64,000 nt of DNA from NCBI GenBank assembly GCA_001972305.1, contig BDDD01000535.1, positions 185,648 to 249,647 of the forward strand. Reading direction: 5' to 3'. The notes beneath the pieces were generated by a model that was given only the letters and a program-made list of their open reading frames with translations, did no database searches and was not told the origin of the DNA. This DNA is from Cephalotus follicularis. Taxonomy: Eukaryota > Streptophyta > Magnoliopsida > Oxalidales > Cephalotaceae. Within the stretch, counting starts at the first letter, position 1; each line of letters starts with the position of its first letter. This document shows, one piece after another, positions 35,533 to 45,529 of the stretch. The translations under genes were made by a program, and so were the position numbers.

Positions 35533-36037
35533 TGTTGAGTCACAATCATGGGGAGATTGTTGAGTCTCAATCATATGTTTTAATGATTACAAATTAGCAT
35601 TTAACAAGTTTACTTGATGTGCAAGATATTACAAAGTTCAATACCAAGGCAAAACTAATCTGCAGCAAAAGACATTGACCTTCCAGAAATGANNNNNNNN
35701 NNNNNNNNNNNNNNNNNNNNNNNNNNNNNNNNNNNNNNNNNNNNNNNNNNNNNNNNNNNNNNNNNNNNNNNNNNNNNNNNNNNNNNNNNNNNNNNNNNNN
35801 NNNNNNNNNNNNNNNNNNNNNNNNNNNNNNNNNTGGAAACTCAAGGGGTTCTTGAGAAAGTGGACGTAGGCACGGATTTTGCCGAACCACTATAAATCGT
35901 TTGCACACTCTCTATCCCTTATCTCTTTACTTACAAGTGTATTATTTGTTCTTATGATTGTTTAGCTTCATAGTCTTAATTTGCTAATTCCGCAAACAAA
36001 TTAATTTGTAGTTTAAGGTTGCTATATAGTCTTTTCA
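35533..36037 (+). repeat. Element J 5' LTR, containing a 141-N assembly gap
   Basis: Starts TGTTGAGTCACAATC, ends tagtcttttca. Positions 35693-35833 are N. The bases on either side of the gap are adjacent in the 3' LTR (ccagaaatga then tggaaactc near 38430-38445), and the known bases here total 364, which equals the 389-bp 3' LTR minus one extra 25-bp unit. The gap therefore probably hides no sequence. Confidence 0.88.
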
Positions 36038-36039
36038 AT

Positions 36040-36053
36040 TGGTATCAGAGTGG
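36040..36053 (+). other. Primer binding site of element J
   Basis: TGGTATCAGAGTGG begins two bases after the LTR end; initiator-Met type, as usual for plant Copia. Confidence 0.8.
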
Positions 36054-36092
36054 TTATCTCATTATTCTTAATTGTTAGAGATATAAAGATCC

Positions 36093-37463
36093 ATGGCAAA
36101 CCATATGAACATAGGATTAGAAGGTTCCTCCATAACTAGACCTCCGTTCTTTGACGGAGTTAACTATAGTTTTTGGAAAACTAGAAAGACCATCTTTCTA
36201 CAATCCCTAGACTATCAATTATGGCATATCATTCTAAATGGTCCTAGGATGCCCACAAAACCTATAGAAGGAGTAGTCTCTCCTAAGCCCGAAAATGAAT
36301 ATAATGATAATGACTTTAGGATGCTCCAATTAAATTCTAAAGCTAAACATGTTTTATTTTGTGCCGTTGGTCCTAATGAATTTAATCGGATATCTTCTTG
36401 TGATTCAGCAAAAGAAATGTGGGATTTATTAGAAGTCACATATGAAGGCACGAATCAAGTAAAAGAATCCAAAATTAGCATGCTTGTACATGAATATGAA
36501 TTATTTGTGATGCATGATAATGAGTGCATAAGTGATATGTTTTCTCGTTTTACTACTATTATTAATTCTCTTAAGAATCTTGGCAAATCATATTCTAACC
36601 AAGAACTTGTTAGAAAAATCTTAAGATGCTTACCGAAGATTTGGACTCCAAAGGTGACGGCAACTGAGGAGGCTAAAGATCTCTCCATTCTCCCACTCGA
36701 ACAACTCCTTGGTTCGTTAATGACACATGAGACTACAATCAAGAATCATGAGAATGTAGAAGTCAAGAAGAAGAAGTCAATCGCTTTTAAAGCCTCAAAA
36801 GAAGAAAGTGAAAGCGATGAAGATGGAGATGTTGCACTTATAACTTCCCAATTCAAAAGGTTTCTCAAAAATCGAAAAGGGAAAAAGGCTTTCAAAAAGG
36901 AATTTCTCCAAGATGAAGAGTCAAGCAAAAGGGAAGAACCAACGTGCTACGAATGCAATAAGCCCGGCCACTTAAAAAATGAGTGTCCAAACATTAAAAA
37001 GAAAGAGCAATTCAAGAAAAAGAATGAATACTTCAAGAAGAAGAAAGTGATGGTAGCCACATGGTCGGATAGCGATCCCTCAAGCTCCGAAGAGGAAAGC
37101 GATGAAGAAGTTACACACATCGCTTACATGGCAATTGAGGATGAGGAAGAAAATGAGGTAAATTTTACATTTGACGAATTGCAAAATGCTTATGAGAATT
37201 TATATGTTGAATATGAAAATGTGTGTTTGAAAAATAAATCTTTAAAGAAAAATGCTATTTCTATATCTAACGAATTAGAAATTCTAAAGAGTGAGAATAG
37301 CAAATATTTGAATGAAATTGAATCTCTAAAGGATAAAAATAGTTTTTATATGAATGAGATTGATATTTTAAATGTTTCTTCAAAATTGTCAATTGATTTT
37401 CTAGAAGAAAATGGAAAACTGAAAATTGAGATTGATGCTTTGAAAAATTGGAAAATCTTTTAG
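36093..37463 (+). CDS. Element J gag (Copia type), intact 456 codons
   Basis: Capsid-nucleocapsid protein of a Copia element. ATG 36093 is the first Met after the primer site. Residues about 12-215 form the Copia gag core (RPPFFDGVNYSFWKTRK, then AKEMWDLLEVTYEGTNQVKE). A Lys-rich acidic stretch follows, then one CCHC knuckle, CYECNKPGHLKNEC, at residues 285-298. From about residue 350 the protein is acidic and then coiled-coil-like, rich in Glu, Lys, Asn and Leu, as in SIRE-type gag. It ends at 37463 in a frame different from the remaining gag segment, so the original protein was longer. No internal stop, which sets it apart from every other coding region here. Confidence 0.85.
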   Translation: MANHMNIGLEGSSITRPPFFDGVNYSFWKTRKTIFLQSLDYQLWHIILNGPRMPTKPIEGVVSPKPENEYNDNDFRMLQLNSKAKHVLFCAVGPNEFNRISSCDSAKEMWDLLEVTYEGTNQVKESKISMLVHEYELFVMHDNECISDMFSRFTTIINSLKNLGKSYSNQELVRKILRCLPKIWTPKVTATEEAKDLSILPLEQLLGSLMTHETTIKNHENVEVKKKKSIAFKASKEESESDEDGDVALITSQFKRFLKNRKGKKAFKKEFLQDEESSKREEPTCYECNKPGHLKNECPNIKKKEQFKKKNEYFKKKKVMVATWSDSDPSSSEEESDEEVTHIAYMAIEDEEENEVNFTFDELQNAYENLYVEYENVCLKNKSLKKNAISISNELEILKSENSKYLNEIESLKDKNSFYMNEIDILNVSSKLSIDFLEENGKLKIEIDALKNWKIF

Positions 37464-37708
37464 GATTACAAAGGTGTGTGTTTGACAAAGCCGGTCTTGG
37501 TTTTGAAGAAATGAAAAATGTCAAACACTTTAACAATTTCTTTGTCAAGAAATTTGAGCCTCAAATTGTTTGTAATTATTGTGGTAGAATAGGACATGTA
37601 TCTACATCTTGCTTTTATAGAAATAATATTTTTCTTGGTAAAACTAGGAAAATTTGGGTTCCTAAAGGAACTTTTGTGACTAACTTGAAAGGACCCAAGT
37701 TCAAATAG
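37448..37708 (+). pseudogene. Element J gag remainder with second zinc knuckle
   Basis: Shifted one frame from the end of the 456-codon ORF. Encodes RCVFDKAGLGFEE and the knuckle CNYCGRIGHVSTSC (about 37569-37610), then KIWVPKGT. In SIRE-type elements this joins gag to pol; here the frame ends at 37708 and pol is absent, so pol was deleted just downstream. Confidence 0.75.
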
Positions 37709-38252
37709 GTACCAAAATCTTAAACTTTGTTTTGTAGGTGTACTTGGAGTTAATTTCAATATGTTCAAGTACATAAGTTTGAGGAAGAAAGCTTTAATTG
37801 AGGGGGAGGTATTGATATTATGTTTTTACTTTTAATCTTTTTATTTAGTATCATTTTTGCTCTCTTTGTTTTGATCCTATTTCCAATTGGTATCTTTCAA
37901 ATTTTAAAATTATTTAATTGGTATCTATTCCTTGATATTATCTTTTTGATGCTAACAAAAAGGGGGAGAATGCTTATGCTTAAAGAAATATTGATAGCTT
38001 ATGCTAAGGGGGAGCTAGATATGCTATTAATGGATGAATATGTTAAGGGGGAGAATATGATAAAAGGGAAGCTAGATAAGATTACTTGCATAAATCATTT
38101 TTTTAATGAGAATTAGATATCATATTAAGGGGGAGCATATCTAAAGTTTTTATATTGGTATCTAAAAGAAAAATCTCTTTGCTTTGAAATGTCATATATA
38201 TTTTTTTTTCCATAATGAAGCAAATTTTTGTAATCATCAAAAAGGGGGAGAT
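37709..38252 (+). other. Element J 3' tail with repeated aagggggag motifs
   Basis: Noncoding. Purine tracts of the form agggggag occur near 37799, 37968, 38008, 38047, 38128 and finally at 38243-38252 next to the LTR. Repeated polypurine-like tracts in this region are a known habit of SIRE-type elements; element G has the same at 54448-54652. Only the last can be the true plus-strand primer. Confidence 0.75.
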
Positions 38253-38641
38253 TGTTGAGTCACAATCATGGGGAGATTGTTGAGTCACAATCATGGGGAG
38301 ATTGTTGAGTCTCAATCATATGTTTTAATGATTACAAATTTGCATTTAACAAGTTTACTTGATGTGCAAGATATTACAAAGTTCAATACCAAGGCAAAAC
38401 TAATCTGCAGCAAAAGGCATTGACCTTCCAGAAATGATGGAAACTCAAGGGGTTCTTGAGAAAGTGGACGTAGGCACGGATTTTGCCGAACCACTATAAA
38501 TCGTTTGCACACTCTCTATCCCTTATCTCTTTGCTTACAAGTGTTTTATTTGTTCTTATGATTGTTTAGCTTCATAGTCTTAATTTGCTAATTCCGCAAA
38601 CAAATTAATTTGTAGTTTAAGGTTGCCATATAGTCTTTTCA
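38253..38641 (+). repeat. Element J 3' LTR
   Basis: 389 bp. It begins with two copies of the 25-bp unit tgttgagtcacaatcatggg + gagat before the LTR proper; the 5' LTR has one copy. Otherwise nearly identical to the 5' LTR. Confidence 0.9.
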
Positions 38642-38646
38642 AACAC

Positions 38647-39061
38647 TTTGTCTCTTACTCATCCAACTAACTGCAGCACCATACAAAGTAAAGGTATAGC
38701 CACTAGTAGACCTCCTCCCATCAATGTCTCTTCCCCAATCAGCATCAACAAAGCCTACTACAACAAGTTTATTCCCACATCTTGTACCCTTATAACACAA
38801 ATAATAATATGAAGTTCCACGAAGATACCTGAGGATTATCTTGACTATAGTCCAATGCTCTTTCCCTGGATTTGACATATAACGGCTCAATACTCCCACT
38901 GCTTGGGCAATATCTGGTCTCATGCAAACCATAGCATACATTAGGCTATCGATGACAATGGCATATGGAACATTTCTCATCTCTTCAATTTCTTCCTCTG
39001 TTTTCGAACATTGTTCTGCAGATAGCTTGGTACCCAAAGGCATGGGAGTACCAACTGGCTT
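38647..39061 (-). pseudogene. Element H RT end and RNase H N-terminal part
   Basis: Minus-strand Copia sequence following RT: after a stop at the end of KKFNMAD it continues with KPVGTPMPLGTKLS, ARPDIAQAVGVLSRYMSNPG-like sequence (M for A) and GFVDADWGRDIDGRRSTSGY, the Asp-containing start of RNase H. Ends at WMSKRQSV where J is inserted. Confidence 0.85.
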
Positions 39062-40135
39062 TCAATCAGCCATATTGAATTTCTTGAGCACCTCTTCAAT
39101 ATACTTTTTCTGCCCTAGCCACAATTTCTGCTTCTCACGGTCCCTTTTATTCTGCAGGCCCAAAATAAAATTTTCTGGCCCAAGATCCTTCATATCGAAC
39201 TGTTTTGCCAATAAATCCTTCACAGACTTTATCATGTTCATGTTATTGCCAACTAACAACATATCATCAACATACAATGTTAAGATTACAAAGCTGTTAC
39301 CTGACCTTTTCACATAAACACAGTGATTTGAATTGCTTCGAATAAAGCCAAGATGTAGAGTGTACGTATCGAACTTCTGGTACCACATCCTTGGTGACTG
39401 CTTAAGTCCATACAGGGACTTCCTCAATTTACAAAGCAGATCTTCCTTTCCCTTGACCTGAAAGCCATCTGGCTGCTTCATGTAAATCTTCTCCTCCAAA
39501 TCTCCATGAAGGAAAGCTGTCTTCACATCTAGTTGTTCAATCTCTAGATTATGCGCAGCTGCCACAGACAGAACAAACCTGATTAAGCTCAACTTTGCCA
39601 CTGGGGAAAATGTCTCATCATAGTCAACTTCTTCAATCTGTGAGTACCCCTTTGCCACTAGCCATGCCTTGTATTTCTCAACTGTTCCATCTGCATTTAA
39701 GTTTCGTTTGAATACCCACTTGCACCCAACTGCCTTACAGTTCTTAGGTAGTTTACAAAGATCCCATATCTCATTTTGATCCAGTGATTGCATTTCCTCT
39801 ATCATGGAAAGCTCCCAAAGATTTGCATCAACCATGGATCTTGCCTCTTTCACACTTCTCAGTTCATCACCAGTGATATTCAAAGCATGCAATGTGCTCA
39901 AAGTACTAGGAGAGTACCGATCTGGTACCCTCCTCTCAAGTGCTGATCTCCTGAGCACCAGTGGAGTCTCTACATCTTCATCTAAAATAGCATCTTCAAT
40001 GTCGTCAACTTGATCATTATGCTCAGACTCAGAATCATAATCTTCTAGTGCTACATGTGGAACCTTTGTATTATTTTTCACATGTTCTTTTGGCTTCACA
40101 TCAAACTGAATTTTCTTGGGCTGTTCTTGAACCTC
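39062..40135 (-). pseudogene. Element H reverse transcriptase
   Basis: 345-codon open frame on the minus strand plus a short leader. It contains the Copia RT landmarks in order: WVFKRNLNADGTVEKYKAWL, QLDVKTAFLHGDLEEKIYM, SLYGLKQSPRMWYQKFD and the catalytic LYVDDMLL (YVDD at 39263-39274). A stop separates it from integrase at about 40136 and another follows KKFNMAD at 39062, so the polyprotein is broken although RT itself is whole. Confidence 0.92.
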
Positions 40136-40999
40136 CTAAACTTCCTCCTGATTTTGTGCTTCTCTAAACACAACATCTCTGCTAATAATAGTCTTCCTGG
40201 TCTCTAGATTCCATAGCTTGTACCCCTTGACACCATCTTTGTAGCTAACAAACTCACACTTTTCAGATTTTCTGTCAAGCTTTCTCCTTTTCTCATTAGG
40301 CACATGGACATATGCATCACAGCCAAACACTCGCAGATGTGACAAATTTGGCTTCCTCCCAAACAATGCCTCAAATGGTGTTTGATTCTTCACCGTTGAT
40401 GTGGGTGATCTGTTCTTCAAATAACATGCTGTGGCTACAGCTTCCACCCAGAACTCCGGATCCAAGCCTACCCAACTCAACATACATATCACCTTTTCCA
40501 TGAGTGACTGATTTAGACGTTCGACCACCCCATTCTGTTGAGGTGTATACAGAAAAGTCTTCTGTCTTGCAATGTTGTTCGCCACACAAAGTTTTTCAAA
40601 ACCGACAGACCAAAATTCTCCTCCGTTATCTGAACGCAACACTTTAATTTTCATGTCCAATTGATTTTCAACCAATGCATTAAATTCATGAAATTTATCA
40701 AAAACTTCAGATTTATTTTGCATAAAATAAATCCAACAATATCTCAAATAATCATCTATGAACGATACATAGTACCTGGATTTTCTGAGAGATTGGGCCA
40801 GAGCTGGCCCAAATACATCACTGTGTATCATCTCCAAGACCTTTGTTGCCTTCGTGCTAGTGGACTGAAATTTAACCCAAGACTGCTTCCCATTAAGACA
40901 ATGCTCACAGAACCCAAAACCTAAGGAACAATCTGGAACCCCCAGTCCCATCTGATTCGACATCAAAGTAGACAACCCCTTTTCACCGATATGTCCCAA
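40136..40999 (-). pseudogene. Element H integrase
   Basis: 287-codon frame on the minus strand. The zinc domain starts HQRLGHIGEKGL, but the Trp before HQRL is TAG (about 41009), separating it from the protease frame. It continues with CEHCLNGKQ, then the catalytic core: HSDVFGP, VLRSDNGGEF, and GVVERLNQSLMEK with the catalytic Glu. GRKPNLSHLRVFGC marks the Copia integrase C-terminal region. Function: insertion of cDNA. Confidence 0.92.
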
Positions 41000-41008
41000 C
41001 CTCTGATG

Positions 41009-41645
41009 CTAGAGCATGGAAGTATCTTCTCTTTCCTTCGTCTTCTTAGCAACATAAGCACCACAGTACGAGCTTCTAACTGTATCCACTAACAACTTGT
41101 ACAAGTTCCTATACCGAACACCACGTGCAATAATAATCGAACCACTCGCGAACTTACATGACGTTTTATTGGAAGCAAAATTGACACCAGCACCAGCCAT
41201 TGTCCCAACTGACACTAGATTCCTGGTGATCTTTGGGATGTGCATCACATCTGGAAGGGTCCTTATGGTTCCATCGCCCATCTTCAATTTCACTTTCCCA
41301 CGACCAAAGATCTGTACAGCCATGTCATCTCCTAACAAGATATCACCCCCATCATATTCCTCGTACTCACAAAACCAGTCTCTATGATAGGTCATATGTT
41401 TAGATGCACCCGTATCGATATACCAGATGTCCCTATCCGACTTAGCCACACATGTCGCAGCTACGTACATATCACCGTCGTCTTCTTTCTTGGTGCCTGA
41501 AGATAATTCTGCTTGCTTCCCTTTGACAGATTTGCTCTTGCAATCCTTTTTCACATGACCAATTTCCACCCCAGATTTATCCCTTTCCTTCCATTTTCCC
41601 TAAGACTTTGATCTATCACCAACCCGTTTAGAATTTTTATCCATA
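41009..41645 (-). pseudogene. Element H gag C-terminus and protease
   Basis: Minus strand. Begins after the F insertion with MDKNSKRVGDRSKS, a TAG stop, then the knuckle remnant IGHVKKDCKSKS, in which the first two Cys are lost. Protease follows with IDTGASKHMTYH (intact DTGAS near 41402-41416), then the gag-pre-integrase link PDVMHIPKITRNLVSVG. Confidence 0.88.
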
Positions 41646-41650
41646 GTTCG

Positions 41651-44065
41651 TGTGACGACCCGAATTCCCTTTTGTACTGTTCATGCATACATCATACCGT
41701 ATTGTACCGTATTGGACTGTACCAAATCGTATTGAATGAATTGAGGTATTTCTATACTTATTGTGATTGTATTGGTTTTATGCATGTATAGTCGGGATTC
41801 TGGGTTGAGTTTCGGAGAGTTGGTCGAATTGACTATAAAAGTCAATTCTCACTCTCATTCTCTCATCTTTCACTCATTCTTCTTCTCTCTCTCTATCCTT
41901 CTCCCCTTCTCTCTCTAGTTGGAGCCTCCATCTTCCTCTCTTGCAGTCGGATTTGCATCTCCTTCAACAAGGACACCGATTGCAAGTTGTGGGTTATCGA
42001 TTGAACGAGAAAGTAGCTGATTCTTGGGTGATTTTAGCCGACTGACTGATCGATAGCTCAACTCTTGAAGCTTCAGTGATAGGTAGGACTTCCCTACTTG
42101 ATTGCCTATTGCTTTATTGCATAATTGATTGAATGATTGATTGAATTGAGTGATTGTATTGCATTGAATTGAATGAATTGGGGTTTTAGGGTTTTTAGCA
42201 AATTCTTGACCTAATTGTTAATAGAAAGATTGAAATGTTAATTTGGAGGTTGTAACAAGTGTTACTAACCTCAAATGATTGATTGTAAACCTTGGTTTTT
42301 AAAGAATGGCTTTAAATTGGATTTTGACTTGAGATTGGCCCTATTTTCTGCATAAAATTGACTCTGCCCAGCAAAGACATCGACCCCTAGCCCATGGACG
42401 TCGATGTCTTTCTCATCAGAGTGTTGTATCTTCAATTCTGCAGCAAAGACACTGACGTCTTTCAAAGACATCGACGTCTTTGCCTCGAGATGTCTTTCCC
42501 CAGGAAAGACATCGATGCTGAACATCGATGCGCATTCTCAGGCTATTTTTATTGAAACGCGTCGATGCCTTTCTCCAAGGACATCGACGTCTTTGGCCAG
42601 ATCTCTACACAAATAGGGAAAGACATCGATGTCTTTCAAAGACATCGACGTCTTTCCACTGTTTTAAAGAGGTGTCGATGTCTTTCACCAAGGACATCGA
42701 CGCCTAATGTACTGAAAGGAGTTTTTAACTGTTTAAAGCTGGTTTTCAACTTCTTTTCACATTGCCACTTGATGGGAGCCTCGCTTGAGGTGTTTAAGTG
42801 TTTGAAAATGGTTTTAATGATTGTACTGATTGATTGATTACTTGGGTCATAGGTGTTGTTGTGAGTCTAAGTCGGTAAAATGGACGCACGTTCCCATATC
42901 TCCATTAGGCACCACCACTTATTGACTTTGCTTCGACGTTGTATTCATACATTGATCGATTGTTTGAGTCATGAGTGTTGTTGTGAGTCTAAGTCGGTAC
43001 GATGGATGCACGTTCCCATTTCTCCATTAGACACCACCACTTATTGACTTTACCTAACATTGTATTGACTTGATTGATTGTATTGTATGGATCCTTTAGA
43101 GTGACCTTATGGTTCGTATCGGCATGTTAGGTTGACTTCGTCCACCTATTCCGTCGATCGTTTCTTTTATTGCATTGTCTTGCTGACGAGCACGATTGAT
43201 TGATGATTGACGCTCGCTGAGGGCCGTAGCTCCCTAACGGCATCAGTAGCTCCCTCAGTTGTAGCTCATTGAGATTGTATTGGCCCAGTCATAGGCTAGA
43301 AGATCTATGCATTCCAGACCTGATCAGTCTAAGAACCGTAGATAGATCTCCCACCCTTTTTGAAGGACTACCTTCCGTGGGATTGATCACTGCTAACTGA
43401 TTGACATTATATTGACACCGGTCGCATGCTCTATAGGATTTTGATTGATTGATTGGGTATTTTGTACACCACCATTGAGTGTCTGCCATTGATTGATTGA
43501 TTGTTATAGATTCTATCTGTATGCTCAGTTATGGGCCACTGTCATACGGGTAGTCTGATCACCAATTGTACATATGCCTTTGCCATGTCATGCATTGATA
43601 TTGTACACCGCACATTGATATTGTATAGATTGTCACCGATATTGCACATTGTACATGCATACATGCTGCATGAGGTTTCTACTTAGCCAGTGTGGCTAAC
43701 CCCATCCTTCAGGGTGGGGCTGTGTTGTACCTTGTGTAAGGCATAGGTAGGGCAGCAGGCAGCAGCGGACAGAGGGATTGAAGACTCGTTCTGATTGCAC
43801 GACTGGTTGGGTATCGTAAAGCTGATAGAGATATTGTAGGAAAAGATTGAAATGTAATGTAATGTATTGAAAAGGACTGGTATTGTAAAAGAATTGTATT
43901 GTAGTGTATCGTATGGATGGATTCGTATAGTATCTTCCGCGCATTGATATATATTGCAAAGTTTTAAGTTTTTTCCGTATTTTATATTGCTAGTCCCGGC
44001 CATTGTATTGTGTATTAGATTGAGAGTAATGCCACGTGTCCGCCCTGCGGGCGCGGGGTGTTATA
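41651..44065 (+). repeat. Element F 5' LTR
   Basis: About 2415 bp, starting TGTGACGACCCG and ending GGGGTGTTATA before the primer site (TGGTATCAGAGAC, 44069-44081). The end is inferred from the primer site because the 3' LTR lacks this part. Motifs of the form aaagacatcgacgtcttt cluster at 42375-42710. A duplicated block (gtgttgttgtgagtctaagtcggta) occurs at about 42852 and 42974. Strings of ttgattgattg recur through the LTR. Confidence 0.88.
41826..41848 (+). promoter_or_regulatory. TATA box of F inside a small inverted repeat
   Basis: GAATTGACT (41826-41834) and AGTCAATTC (41840-41848) are perfect reverse complements around ataaa, so TATAAAA is framed by 9-bp arms. The same arrangement is in the 3' LTR near 49075-49097. 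A CT-rich leader follows (41850-41925), as expected downstream of a plant promoter. Confidence 0.65.
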
Positions 44066-44248
44066 GAATGGTATCAGAGACATTGGTTGGCCTGCTAGCT
44101 ATGTATATTAGCGCGTTAATTGAGATTGACTGAATGGATTTGCATGATATATGTTCTTGCTTATTCATGCTATTGTTTTTGGAAAAGAGATTGATATTGG
44201 AATCGAAAGTGATTGCATCTGATCATCCCATTGTTGTCTTTTATAGTA

Positions 44249-45500
44249 ATGGATAACAGAGGAAGGCGTGGCCGACGAGGTGGAAGGAATGCTTCTGCCC
44301 TTGCTTCTGCCTCTGCTCCTGTTGATGATGAACCGACTCATGGTAACGTTTTTCCAGAGTATGATTTCAATGCTCCACCAGCGGGTGCTGACCTTGAGGT
44401 TTGGAGACAGTTGTGTGCCACCATGGCACAGATGCATACTCTGATGGGACACCAACAAGCTAGGGTTGAACGTAGACCAAGGAGGGAAGACATCTTGAGC
44501 CGATTCTTAAAGTTGCAGCCTCCAGCATTTGTGGGACTCCCTGATCCTACCCTTTCTGAGTCTTGGCTAACCCATTTGGAGAAGATCTTTGAGGTTATGG
44601 GATGTGATGATGAACAGAGATATTGGCAGTGTATATGCTCCAAGGAGAAGCCGAGCACTGGTGGGCTATGGTTAACACAGATTGGACAAGGAATGGTACA
44701 GTCTGCTCTTGGGATGCCTTCAAAAGAGAATTCTATGCAAGGTACTACCCTCAGGTAGAGATAGACAGAAGAGAGATTGAATTTGCTAACTTGGTACAAG
44801 GAAGCATGACAGTTGCTGAGTATGAGGCGAGATTCACATAGTTAGCCCGATCTGCCCCATACTTAGTGGAAGGCCAGGAGCGTAGAGCAAAGAAGTTCCT
44901 TCGGGGACTGAGATTGGATTTGAGGAGGCAACTGACTCCCTTCGGGTTGACCTCCATATCTGACATTTCTTCCCGAGTTATGCAGCTCGAGGATATTATA
45001 GCTGAAGCTAAACTGGTGAGAAATGTAGCCCGTACCAGGCCTACTCATTCTTCTTGGCAGAGTGGTAGTGACAGTGGCAGTGCTAAATCATAGAAGACTG
45101 ATAGTAGCCCCTCGCCTAGCTCTCATGGTAGCAATCAGGACAGCGGGAATCCGTCCCATTCTCGGAGGAGAGGCAGATCGAGGAACCCACGTCGAGGAAG
45201 CTGATCTTCAGCACCTAGTCAGGGTACACCCTCCAGACTTTCTAAGAGTGGTAATCAGAGTGCTACAGTTCCTTGTGTGCATTGTCAGAAGACTAACCAT
45301 ACTTCTGAGAATTGTAGATGGTTCTTGGGCCATTGCTTGGTTTGTGGTGGTTCCGACCACATTGCTAGAGATTGTCCTCGGAGTTCTCGTCCTAGAGGAT
45401 TTGATCAGACACAGCGGGCACCACCCCCACAGGGACCGACAGCTAGTGTACCGTCTTCTTCCTGTGGGACTTCGCAGTCCAAGGGGAAGTAGCCTATGAG
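44249..45500 (+). pseudogene. Element F gag, decayed
   Basis: ATG 44249 opens with an Arg/Gly-rich N terminus, then SWLTHLEKIFEVMGCDDEQR of the gag core. A frameshift near 44620 moves the frame (GEAEHWWAMVNTDWTRNG), and stops occur near 44839, 45091 and 45203. Two CCHC knuckles are intact: CVHCQKTNHTSENC (about 45274-45315) and CLVCGGSDHIARDC (about 45334-45375). Same layout as gag of B, but clearly a different family. Confidence 0.85.
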
Positions 45501-45529
45501 TTCTGCTCCGACAGTTCAGGCTAGAGTGT

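Larger units (their letters stand above)
35533..38641 (+). mobile_element. Element J: young gag-only SIRE-like Copia inserted in H
   Basis: Flanked by AACAC (35528-35532 and 38642-38646). LTRs 35533-36037 and 38253-38641, initiator-Met primer site, an open 456-codon gag, a second zinc-knuckle fragment, and a tail with repeated aagggggag motifs. Protease, integrase, RT and RNase H are absent. The LTRs differ at only about five positions by eye, so the insertion is recent relative to H. The SIRE-like label rests on the gag type and the repeated purine motifs. Confidence 0.9.

Noticed and set aside
35594-35908. ORFs of ~68-104 codons spanning the N gap
   Set aside because: They are mostly N; no real sequence supports them.
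43683-44003. Minus-strand ORFs near the end of F's 5' LTR, repeated at 50786-51302
   Set aside because: Duplicate LTR sequence; the repeat explains their conservation.
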